Part shown: positions 23,710-30,547 of the stretch, piece after piece | Numbering within the stretch: position 1 is the stretch's first letter | Layout: each line of letters opens with the position of its first letter | Assembly: GCA_903867855.1 (NCBI GenBank) | Contig: CAIPTA010000185.1 | Location: 1 to 33,138 of the forward strand | Length of the DNA: 33,138 bases | Direction: 5' to 3' | Origin: Oligoflexia bacterium | Lineage (GTDB): Bacteria > Bdellovibrionota > UBA1018 > CAIPTA01 | Made by a program: the position numbers and the translations under genes | The notes under the pieces: generated by a model | What the model was told of the DNA's origin: nothing | Seen by the model: only the letters and a program-made list of their open reading frames with translations | Databases searched by the model: none

Positions 23710-25096
23710 TTTTGTTCACAAACCCCTTCCAGATCGTAAGCAGAAGGATTTTGATGTCGAAAAAAATGCTCCAATGACGAATGTAAAATAAATCGCACTC
23801 GATGCGTTTTTCCAGGCTTGTATCACCCCGCCAGCCGTTCACTTGAGCCCAACCGGTAATCCCAGCCTTCATCTTATGGCGAAGCATATATTTCGGAATT
23901 TTCCCGCGGAACTGCCCCACAAATTCTGGGCGCTCAGGGCGAGGCCCCACGAGGGACATATCTCCCACCAAGGCATTCCACAACTGAGGAAGCTCATCGA
24001 GACTAGTGGAGCGAAGGAGCGCACCAATCGGGGTGCGGCGGTCATCATTCTTTTTAGCCCATACAGCCCCAGTTTCATTTTCTGCCCCCACACGCATCGA
24101 ACGAAACTTCCACATCTTGAAAGTGCGGCCATCCAAACCCATGCGTTCTTGGCCGTAGAAAATCGGACCACGACTCGTGAGCTTCACCAACAGAGCCAGG
24201 AGAAATAGAAGCGGAGATAAAAGTAATAATCCGATTCCCGCTCCAATAAGATCAAATAAGCGTTTCCAAAAGAAACCCACGGGAGTGGCGGAAGAGCGAT
24301 TAAGCGTGAGCACTGCTAGATCATCAAAGTTTTCTACGGTGCAGCCGATCACGGTATATTCGTGAATATCTGGCAAAAGATAGAGATCAACCACAGTGTC
24401 AGATAGAGATTTCAAAATCTCATCCTGAAACACACCATCCGCGCGAGGAAGCGCGAGCACAATCTGTTGCAAATCCTTCATCCCAGCCGTTTTTGCCGAA
24501 ACTTCAGCATAGGAGCCGAGCACCGGAGCTGGAAGCATGGAATCAGCCACTCCATCCTTCGTAAAAAATCCCACTATGCGAATGCCGAGTTCAGGCACAC
24601 GTCTCACTCGCTCCAACAGGGCCATTGCAGTATCGCCGGTACCCACGAGCACAGAGTTTCGCCACTGGCCCATGCTACGGAGGCGTCGCAAAGTATTTCG
24701 GAGCAGCAATCGAATCGCCAGCAAGTAGAAGCCCGAGATCACACCGAAATAACCGATCACCACTCGCGAAAAACGATACTCCGTAAATACATAGGTGACT
24801 GCCAGAAATGCGAGCATCGCAATGAGATGAGCCCGCAAAACCGCGCCGAGCTCACTTGTGCGACGCACAATTCGCTGAGTGCCATAGAGCTCATGATAGC
24901 GAAATACCACCACCCAAATAAAGGCGACGGGAATCGTGAGCGTGACATAGCGAGAAAATGGGGGAATCCCTTTAGTAACGGGAACAATTTGTGTATAAAA
25001 ACGGAGATAATAAGCAAGCAGCCACGCAGCCACTAAGCCGACGCAATCTGCGCCGACTAAAAAACTGCCAACCACTTGATAATATCGCTTAAGCAC
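23699..25096 (-). CDS. Undecaprenyl-phosphate sugar phosphotransferase, WcaJ-like
   Basis: The 465-aa protein has four to five N-terminal membrane helices, a Rossmann-like middle domain (NSVLVGTGDTAMALLERVRR near residue 148), a re-entrant helix (RLFDLIGAGIGLLLLSPLLF) and the catalytic part with GQERMGLDGRTFKMWKFRSM, the Asp-Glu pair SLDELPQLWN, SLVGPRPERPEFV, and MKAGITGWAQVNGWRGDT. The last motif is typical of glucose-1-phosphate transferases of the WcaJ type. It starts an exopolysaccharide or O-antigen unit. The GTG start has no Shine-Dalgarno; TTGACT-N18-TAAAAT ends 5 bp before it. It is upstream of, and overlaps, the LptF-like gene rather than a glycan operon. Confidence 0.9.
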   Translation of the reverse strand: MLKRYYQVVGSFLVGADCVGLVAAWLLAYYLRFYTQIVPVTKGIPPFSRYVTLTIPVAFIWVVVFRYHELYGTQRIVRRTSELGAVLRAHLIAMLAFLAVTYVFTEYRFSRVVIGYFGVISGFYLLAIRLLLRNTLRRLRSMGQWRNSVLVGTGDTAMALLERVRRVPELGIRIVGFFTKDGVADSMLPAPVLGSYAEVSAKTAGMKDLQQIVLALPRADGVFQDEILKSLSDTVVDLYLLPDIHEYTVIGCTVENFDDLAVLTLNRSSATPVGFFWKRLFDLIGAGIGLLLLSPLLFLLALLVKLTSRGPIFYGQERMGLDGRTFKMWKFRSMRVGAENETGAVWAKKNDDRRTPIGALLRSTSLDELPQLWNALVGDMSLVGPRPERPEFVGQFRGKIPKYMLRHKMKAGITGWAQVNGWRGDTSLEKRIECDLFYIRHWSIFFDIKILLLTIWKGFVNKNAY

Positions 25097-25101
25097 AGCT
25101 T

Positions 25102-25131
25102 ATTTTAGTTTCTAAAGCATCGTAGAGTCAA
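25102..25131 (-). promoter_or_regulatory. Predicted promoter of the WcaJ-like gene, -10 next to GTG
   Basis: On the minus strand TTGACT (25126-25131) and TAAAAT (25102-25107) are 18 bp apart, each a 5/6 consensus match. AAGCT then the GTG start follow directly, so the transcript would have little or no leader. The -35 abuts the Shine-Dalgarno of the divergent pepA gene. Confidence 0.45.
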
Positions 25132-25146
25132 CGAAAGGACACCATC

Positions 25147-26646
25147 ATGAAGATCACCGCTCACGTCAATTTTTCTGAAGCCGAGGAATCCACACACGTA
25201 ATCGCCACTTTTCAAAGTGAATCGAAGAAGGATCCTACTCCAGAGAGCACTCACGATGAATTTAGTGAACTTTTGCAGAAACTCGCTGCGGAAGACGTGT
25301 TTAAAGGTAAAAAAGGCAGCGTGTATTTCGTGCGCTCCAGCGATGCGGCCACCCCAAATACTCTTTTCGTAGGCCTTGGCAAAGCAGAGGAAGTAACTGG
25401 CGAAACCCTTCGCATCTCTGGCGCCAATATCGCTCGCCGTCTTGATGCGGAAAAAGTAAAAGCTGCTGCGCTTGATCTTGCCTCGTTCCACCACAAAAAC
25501 TTGAAGAAGCTTGATGCAGAAGATTTGGCGCTCGGCCTCGCTGAAGGCGCTCTATTCTCCGCCTATACTTTCGATCTCTACAAATCAGAAAAAACAAAAG
25601 TGGCCCTCGCCGCAATCGCCTTCTACGTAGACGATAAAAATGAAGTAGCCACCACTGAAAAAATGCTCGCGAAAGCCCGCGCAGAAAATGCTGCTCTTAC
25701 CGTAGCTCGCGATCTCTCCAATGAGCCAGGCAGCCATCTCTATCCTATGGAGCTTGCTCGTCGTGCACAGAAGCTCGCAAAAGAACATAAAGTTAGCTGC
25801 AAGATTCTAGACATGAAAGCCCTTCAGAGGGAAAAAATGGGCGCCCTAATCGGTGTGGGTCAAGGATCTGCAAATCCCCCTTGCCTCATCGTGCTGGAGC
25901 ATAAACCGAAAAAAGCGAAGAAGATTGTTGCCCTTGTTGGGAAAGCTGTAACCTTCGATTCGGGCGGTATTTCGATTAAGCCAGGCCAAGGCATGGAAGA
26001 CATGAAACACGATATGAGCGGTGGCGCTGATGTGATCGCTGCCACACTTCTTGCTGCAAAACTCGGCTGTGAAAATCATATTGTTTGCGTAGTGGCTGCG
26101 GCTGAAAACATGCCCGACGGTAATGCGATTGTTCCCTCCACCATTCTCCACACCAGAAATGGAAAAACTATCGAAGTACAAAATACAGATGCAGAAGGTC
26201 GATTGATCTTGGCAGATGCTCTCGACTACGCCCAAGACTATAAGCCAGATGTGATCGTAGATGTTGCTACCCTTACTGGAGCCGTAGTAATGGCCCTCTC
26301 CAACGTTGCCGCCGGTATCATGGGCAATGATGAAGGTGCCATTGAGGATTTCAAAGCTGCCGCCAAGAAAACCGAAGAGCGCTATGTTGAACTTCCAATT
26401 TTCCAAGAGTATATCGACGATATTAAGAGCAAAGTGGCCGATATCAAAAATATAGGTGGCGATCGCGGTGCAGGCTCACAAAAGGGCGGCGCATTCTTAA
26501 AAGAATTCATCAAGAACAATACAAAATGGATTCACGTGGATATTGCGGGCACTGCTTGGAATACCCCGGCCGTTTCCTACCATCCAAAGCACGGCGCTAC
26601 GGGGCACAGCGTGCGCACCCTAACTCAATTCGCCCTCGACTATTAA
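25147..26646 (+). CDS. pepA: Leucyl aminopeptidase, M17 family
   Basis: The 499-aa protein is a cytosolic dizinc aminopeptidase removing N-terminal residues from peptides, usually as a hexamer. The N-terminal 170 residues form the macro-like domain. The C-terminal catalytic domain has VGKAVTFDSGGISIKPGQGM with the metal-binding Lys and Asp, KHDMSGGADV, and the signature NTDAEGRLILADAL with metal ligands Asp and Glu and the bicarbonate-binding Arg. ATLTGAVVMALS and GSQKGGAFLKEFI complete the family pattern. AAGGA precedes the ATG at eight bases. asnS starts 12 bp after its stop, so both and trmL are likely one transcription unit. In some bacteria PepA also binds DNA; nothing here tests that. 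Confidence 0.95.
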   Translation: MKITAHVNFSEAEESTHVIATFQSESKKDPTPESTHDEFSELLQKLAAEDVFKGKKGSVYFVRSSDAATPNTLFVGLGKAEEVTGETLRISGANIARRLDAEKVKAAALDLASFHHKNLKKLDAEDLALGLAEGALFSAYTFDLYKSEKTKVALAAIAFYVDDKNEVATTEKMLAKARAENAALTVARDLSNEPGSHLYPMELARRAQKLAKEHKVSCKILDMKALQREKMGALIGVGQGSANPPCLIVLEHKPKKAKKIVALVGKAVTFDSGGISIKPGQGMEDMKHDMSGGADVIAATLLAAKLGCENHIVCVVAAAENMPDGNAIVPSTILHTRNGKTIEVQNTDAEGRLILADALDYAQDYKPDVIVDVATLTGAVVMALSNVAAGIMGNDEGAIEDFKAAAKKTEERYVELPIFQEYIDDIKSKVADIKNIGGDRGAGSQKGGAFLKEFIKNNTKWIHVDIAGTAWNTPAVSYHPKHGATGHSVRTLTQFALDY

Positions 26647-26658
26647 TTCGGAGAGAGA

Positions 26659-27966
26659 ATGAAAAACTTTGTTCGCATCAGTGAAGTTGGCAATTTTGTA
26701 GATCAAATCGTTACGATTCGTGGCTGGCTCTATAACCACCGTAGCTCAGGGAAAATTCGTTTTCTCGAACTTCGCGATGGCTCCGTGGGCACGCTTCAAG
26801 CAGTCGTGGCGCCAAGCAACTGCAGCGAACAAGCTTTTCAAACGAGTGGCGATCTCACGCAAGAGAGTTCCGTGATCGTGACAGGCAAAGTGAAAAAGCA
26901 TCCTAAAAAAGCGGATGTGTATGAACTCGATGTTACCGATCTCGAAGTAGAACAAAAAGCGGATGCAAACTATCCTATCTCTCACAAGGAGCACGGCCCA
27001 GAGTTCTTGATGCAGCAGCGTCACCTCTGGCTCCGCACTCCCCGCCAAGTGGCGATCGCTCGCACCCGCGCTTCCATTGTGAAATCCATTCGCGATTTTT
27101 TTGATAATCGCGGTTTCGTGCTGATGGACGCGCCGATCCTCACCCCTAGCGCCTGCGAAGGCACGAGCACTCTTTTTGAAACAAATTATTTCGATGAGAA
27201 AGCCTTCTTAACCCAGAGTGGTCAGCTCTACGGAGAAGTGGGGGCCATGGCCCTCGGCAAAACCTATGTGTTCGGCCCAACTTTCCGCGCCGAAAAATCC
27301 AAAACCCGTAAGCATCTCACTGAATTCTGGATGGTAGAGCCAGAGATCGCCTTCTGGTCTCTTGAGGAAAACATGGAACTCGGCGAAGAGCTTGTTTCCA
27401 CCATCGCGAAAGAATCCCTCACTCGCTGCCGCGCAGAACTGGCCGTTCTTGGCCGCGATATTCCAAAACTCGAAGCAGTGGCCAAGGGTGGCTTCCCACG
27501 CGTACACTACGATGAGTGCGTGAAAATGCTCCAGGCGAACGGAATGCCAGTAAAATGGGGCGATGATTTCGGCGCTCCGGAAGAACAAAAAATTGGTGAC
27601 CTTTTTGGTGGTCAACCCGTTTGGATTCATCATTTCCCAAAAGAGATTAAATCTTTCTATTTTAAGGCTGATGAAAATGATGCCCGCTATGCTCTCGGCT
27701 GCGACTTGATTGCCCCAGAAGGCTATGGCGAAGTGATCGGCGGGGGCATTCGTGAGGAAGACTACGAAACTCTTCGTGAGGCTGTGATTAAGACTGGCCT
27801 GAAACTCGAAGACTATGAGTGGTACTTGGATCTTCGTCGCTATGGATCTGTGCCTCACGGCGGATTCGGGCTCGGCCTAGAACGCACTGTAGCTTGGGTT
27901 TGCGGTCTCGATCACGTGCGCGAGACGATCGCATTCCCACGCATGCTGAATTATATTCGTCCGTAG
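26659..27966 (+). CDS. asnS: Asparaginyl-tRNA synthetase
   Basis: The 435-aa enzyme charges tRNA-Asn with asparagine. Residues 1-105 are the OB-fold anticodon-binding domain ([20 protein letters not shown]). The class II catalytic core has motif 1 near [20 protein letters not shown], motif 2 [20 protein letters not shown], and motif 3 [17 protein letters not shown], with PEIAF and GGGIREEDY between. The [19 protein letters not shown] block is of the asparaginyl rather than aspartyl type. GGAGAGAG precedes the ATG. It is followed one base later by trmL. Its presence means Asn-tRNA can be made directly, although a GatCAB route may coexist. Confidence 0.95.
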   Translation: MKNFVRISEVGNFVDQIVTIRGWLYNHRSSGKIRFLELRDGSVGTLQAVVAPSNCSEQAFQTSGDLTQESSVIVTGKVKKHPKKADVYELDVTDLEVEQKADANYPISHKEHGPEFLMQQRHLWLRTPRQVAIARTRASIVKSIRDFFDNRGFVLMDAPILTPSACEGTSTLFETNYFDEKAFLTQSGQLYGEVGAMALGKTYVFGPTFRAEKSKTRKHLTEFWMVEPEIAFWSLEENMELGEELVSTIAKESLTRCRAELAVLGRDIPKLEAVAKGGFPRVHYDECVKMLQANGMPVKWGDDFGAPEEQKIGDLFGGQPVWIHHFPKEIKSFYFKADENDARYALGCDLIAPEGYGEVIGGGIREEDYETLREAVIKTGLKLEDYEWYLDLRRYGSVPHGGFGLGLERTVAWVCGLDHVRETIAFPRMLNYIRP

Positions 27967-27967
27967 T

Positions 27968-28432
27968 ATGGCGTTTAATATCGTACTCGTGGAACCACAA
28001 ATTCCACCGAATACCGGCAATATCGGGCGCCTCTCGATCGGCACCAAATCTCATCTTCACCTTGTGGAACCACTCGGCTTTGACCTATCCGAAAAGGCCG
28101 TGCGCCGTGCCGGTCTCGACTATTGGAAACACGTTTCGCTCACCACCCATAAGAGCTATGCGGAGTTTCGCGCCTCCCTGGCGCCAGAAGCACGTCTTTG
28201 GTTCTTCACGAAATTTGCCAAAAAATCTCTCTACGCCGCGAAGTTTCAAGCGGGCGATTATCTCGTTTTCGGCAAAGAGACCACGGGCCTAAGTCCCGAG
28301 ATCCACGCCGCAGAATCGCCTGAGCATATGCTCCAGATTCCCATGCCCGGGCAGGATATTGTGCGCAGCTTAAACCTCGCAGGTTGTGTGCACATTGCGC
28401 TCTACGAGGCGCTGAGGCAGACAGAGTTCTAA
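27968..28432 (+). CDS. trmL: tRNA (cytidine/uridine-34-2'-O)-methyltransferase, SPOUT class
   Basis: The 154-aa protein matches TrmL/YibK, which methylates the 2'-OH of the wobble nucleotide in some leucine tRNAs using SAM bound in a trefoil knot. Motifs are VLVEPQIPPNTGNIGRLS, LHLVEPLGFDLSEKAVRRAGLDYW, DYLVFGKETTGLSPEI and RSLNLAGCVHIALYEALRQ, the last two forming the knot. The length is canonical. It starts one base after the asnS stop, so translation is probably coupled; both genes act on tRNA. It converges on the cupin gene with one base between stops. Confidence 0.93.
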   Translation: MAFNIVLVEPQIPPNTGNIGRLSIGTKSHLHLVEPLGFDLSEKAVRRAGLDYWKHVSLTTHKSYAEFRASLAPEARLWFFTKFAKKSLYAAKFQAGDYLVFGKETTGLSPEIHAAESPEHMLQIPMPGQDIVRSLNLAGCVHIALYEALRQTEF

Positions 28433-28433
28433 A

Positions 28434-28925
28434 TTACTTCTTTAAAGTTTCCGAAGTTTCGCCATGGCCATAGTGCACATCACTATCCGCCTTAAAAATC
28501 TTTCGATATTCGAAGTGAGGATAATTACCGATATATACCCCCACCTTATTCGAATCAGGATATTCGCAAACCTCTTCGCGAATCTTGGTGCTGAGGGCGA
28601 GATATTTCAAATCAACTTTTCCCGTATTGATCATCTGATGAGCCACTTCGCGCCCACCGGGCGGACAAGCCACGAAATCATGCCTCCTCAAGGGATACTC
28701 CTGATCCCCAAAACGCAGGATCCCCTCCCCCTCTAAAATAAAGAACATCTCTTCATTCACTCGATGACTGTGAAAGGGGCACACTGACTTTCCAGGAGGG
28801 CACACTGATATATTATAGCCTAGTTTTTCGGCGCCGATCTTATCACTGATCGAAGCGTGACTTCCTGGTGCATCTGCACCGTCTGATTGAAAAACTAATT
28901 CTGCTAAATTGATGATGGGCTTCAT
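28434..28925 (-). CDS. Cupin-domain protein
   Basis: From the ATG at 28925 the protein is 163 aa. A single cupin barrel spans residues 40-120: motif 1 is SVCPFHSHRVNEEMFFILEG, with His-x-His and Glu metal ligands, and motif 2 is FVACPPGGREVAHQMINTG with a late His. The C-terminal part contains EYPDSNKVGVYIGNYPHF. It resembles small cupins annotated as mannose-6-phosphate isomerase-like or of unknown function, and no substrate can be named. A TTG at 28961 extends the frame but has no ribosome site. A TTGTTT-N16-TACGAT ends 8 bp before the ATG, again suggesting a short leader. Confidence 0.8.
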   Translation of the reverse strand: MKPIINLAELVFQSDGADAPGSHASISDKIGAEKLGYNISVCPPGKSVCPFHSHRVNEEMFFILEGEGILRFGDQEYPLRRHDFVACPPGGREVAHQMINTGKVDLKYLALSTKIREEVCEYPDSNKVGVYIGNYPHFEYRKIFKADSDVHYGHGETSETLKK

Positions 28926-28991
28926 GGCTTTAGATCGTATTTCATTTTCCTGGCGAAACAAGCGTGATGTAATTTGAGTAGAGGATTAACA

Positions 28992-29414
28992 ATGAAAAAA
29001 ATTGTCGTGTTTATTTTCCTTTGCGCTCATTCAGCCCTGGCTGCAGACTATAACTGCGTTACCAAAGCGAATGCGTCTCTTGGTTTTAATGATGATATAA
29101 GCATAAGGGTTAGCCCTGGGGCACAAGGCGGCATCATCTATGGTGACGAGGGCGAGGGTGAGGTGGCGGTTGGCCTCGTGAATTCTCTCAGTAGTCTTAG
29201 CGGCGGAACTCAATTTAATCTCATTCTCGGCCTATTTGGCGGCTTTGAGACATCAGGACTCAGATTTCCAGGGGATGTTAGCCGTATTATAAAGTATAGC
29301 AGCAATCCGATTGATTCCGATGAGTCCTCCGTGATTCGCTTTTTTCAAGGCGCCCACCAAATCGGAGGCACATTCGTGCTTCGTGGCGAGGCCATCGCCT
29401 GTTTGCCAAAATAA
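28992..29414 (+). CDS. Small secreted protein of unknown function
   Basis: I do not recognise the family. The 140-aa product starts at ATG 28992, preceded by AGAGG at proper spacing; a TTG 18 bp earlier is less likely. The N-terminus MKKIVVFIFLCAHSALA is a signal peptide with probable cleavage before ADYNC. The mature part (about 123 aa) is rich in Gly, Ser and beta-prone segments (FNLILGLFGGFETSGLRF) and has just two cysteines, one at mature residue 5 and one four residues from the C-terminus, which could form a disulfide joining the ends. It diverges from the cupin gene; the stop lies in the T-tract of the downstream terminator of rpsI. Confidence 0.65.
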   Translation: MKKIVVFIFLCAHSALAADYNCVTKANASLGFNDDISIRVSPGAQGGIIYGDEGEGEVAVGLVNSLSSLSGGTQFNLILGLFGGFETSGLRFPGDVSRIIKYSSNPIDSDESSVIRFFQGAHQIGGTFVLRGEAIACLPK

Positions 29415-29440
29415 AAAAGCCCCTGTGTTTCCACAGAGGC
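29413..29440 (-). terminator. Rho-independent terminator for the rplM-rpsI transcript
   Basis: Read on the minus strand, a 9-bp stem with one mismatch (29432-29440 with 29419-29427) and a four-base loop is followed by six Ts (29413-29418) and further T-rich DNA. On the plus strand the hairpin directly follows the secreted-protein stop but lacks a T-run, so it works mainly for rpsI. Palindrome B lies between rpsI and this terminator. Confidence 0.8.
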
Positions 29441-29482
29441 CATACTTTAGATATCTAGCGTTATATAAGTAGCAACTAGAAA

Positions 29483-29584
29483 AAAACTTTCAGAGACAAG
29501 GCGCTCGACGAACTTAACCGTGAGCTGGCCGAGTGGCCAGCGGCAACGGGAAGTGAGGAGAGCAACGCAGTATATGAAAGTTTT
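29483..29584. repeat. Long imperfect palindrome, copy B
   Basis: Outer arms AAAACTTTCA (29483-29492) and TGAAAGTTTT (29575-29584) are perfect inverses, and similarity continues outward with one mismatch and small gaps as far as the rpsI stop at 29595. Inside, CCGT/ACGG (29518, 29546) and a 7-bp stem GCTGGCC/GGCCAGC around the tetraloop GAGT (29524-29541) match copy A in position. The 9-mer ACCGTGAGC (29517) and CAACGCAG (29563) are also shared, and lie exactly as far apart as in copy A. It would form a large hairpin in the 3' untranslated part of the rpsI mRNA. Confidence 0.85.
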
Positions 29585-29594
29585 ATTCGGTTGC

Positions 29595-29993
29595 TTATCG
29601 CTTGGAGAACTGGAAGCGACGACGTGCACCCGCACGACCTGGCTTCTTACGTTCCACTTTTCTGGAATCGCGAGTAAGTAGGCCTTCTTTTTTCAACACT
29701 GCACGAGTGGTTGGGTCGATTGCAAGGATAGCGCGAGCGATCGCGTGGCGAGTAGCTCCGGCTTGTCCAGATGGACCGCCACCGCTTACGTTCACGTTGA
29801 TATCCCATTTACCTACGTTGTCAGTAAGTACAAGAGGTTGTTCCACCACAAGACGGCTGGTAGGACGGGTGAAATAATCTTCCATAGGACGCTTATTTAC
29901 CACGATCTTGCCAGTGCCACGCTTTACATAAGCACGAGCCTTGGAGGTTTTACGTTTGCCGATTTCGTGGGTTACTTGAGGTGCTGTTGCCAT
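29595..29993 (-). CDS. rpsI: Ribosomal protein S9
   Basis: The protein of 132 aa matches bS9/uS9 along its whole length: [20 protein letters not shown] near the N-terminus, [20 protein letters not shown] in the middle, and the basic tail [18 protein letters not shown], whose final Ser-Lys-Arg contacts P-site tRNA in the 30S head. The ATG at 29993 is one base after the rplM stop; an in-frame TTG at 30002 would overlap rplM and is less likely. Like elsewhere in bacteria, rplM and rpsI form one operon. Confidence 0.97.
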   Translation of the reverse strand: MATAPQVTHEIGKRKTSKARAYVKRGTGKIVVNKRPMEDYFTRPTSRLVVEQPLVLTDNVGKWDINVNVSGGGPSGQAGATRHAIARAILAIDPTTRAVLKKEGLLTRDSRKVERKKPGRAGARRRFQFSKR

Positions 29994-29994
29994 A

Positions 29995-30450
29995 TTAGCC
30001 AATTACCTTTCCCGAAGGGTTGATTTTTACTTCACGTGGCTGTTGCACAGCGTGAGGGTGTTTATCACCAGTATAAATTTTGAGTTTCATGATCTGACGA
30101 CGAGCCAAAGTTTGGTTCTTTGGAAGCATGCCTTTTACAGCGATGCGGATAATGTCAGCAGGTTTCTTCTCTAGCATCTCTTTAGCAGTACGGGTTCTGA
30201 TGCCGCCTACGAAGCCAGTGTGGCGGTGGTACACTTTTTGGTCCCACTTGTTGCCAGTGAACTTCACTTTGTCTGCATTGAGCACGATCACGTAATCGCC
30301 AGTATCAATGTAGGAAGAGTAGGTTGGTTTATGTTTTCCCATGAGGAACATTGCAATCTGGGAGGCAATACGACCAACAACTTGGTCTTTTGCGTCCACA
30401 ACGAGCCAGTCGCGGGATATCTGTTTTTTCTTTGTAAAATAAGTCGACAT
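29995..30450 (-). CDS. rplM: Ribosomal protein L13
   Basis: The protein of 151 aa is a full uL13: [80 protein letters not shown] and [20 protein letters not shown], then HPHAVQQP near the C-terminus. It is an early-assembly 50S protein. The start at 30450 is supported by AGGA seven bases upstream; the longer frame to 30504 would run through the promoter. It is followed by rpsI. Confidence 0.97.
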   Translation of the reverse strand: MSTYFTKKKQISRDWLVVDAKDQVVGRIASQIAMFLMGKHKPTYSSYIDTGDYVIVLNADKVKFTGNKWDQKVYHRHTGFVGGIRTRTAKEMLEKKPADIIRIAVKGMLPKNQTLARRQIMKLKIYTGDKHPHAVQQPREVKINPSGKVIG

Positions 30451-30475
30451 AGTATTTCCTAAAAATGAGTACCTA

Positions 30476-30504
30476 TAGATATGGCATAGGGAGCGCTTGG
30501 TCAA
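30476..30504 (-). promoter_or_regulatory. Predicted promoter of rplM-rpsI
   Basis: On the minus strand TTGACC (30499-30504, 5/6 match to -35) is followed after 17 bp by TATCTA (30476-30481), leaving a leader of about 20 bases with an AGGA ribosome site before the rplM ATG. An upstream TTTCCC/GGGAAA hairpin (30508-30522) lies just before the -35. Visual prediction only. Confidence 0.45.
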
Positions 30505-30547
30505 GTGTTTCCCTTAGGGAAATCAGCAAAAGACGCAGATAACTCAA

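Noticed and set aside
24467..25036. 189-aa plus-strand frame antisense to the WcaJ-like gene
   Set aside because: Composition is low-complexity His/Arg/Ser-rich as expected from antisense of a membrane protein; no start signal.
25846..26406. 186-aa open frame on the minus strand opposite pepA
   Set aside because: It lies wholly within pepA, whose catalytic motifs span this stretch; no domain pattern.
27208..27858. 216-aa open frame on the minus strand opposite asnS
   Set aside because: It is antisense to a full, motif-complete asnS, has no recognisable domain and no ribosome site; long antisense frames follow from codon bias.
27819..28292. 157-aa plus-strand frame across the asnS-trmL junction
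   Set aside because: It overlaps two conserved genes in another frame and is rich in Arg/Ser without family motifs.
30508..30522. TTTCCC/GGGAAA hairpin after bamA as a terminator
   Set aside because: The stem is short and no T-run follows on either strand, so a Rho-independent terminator is not supported.
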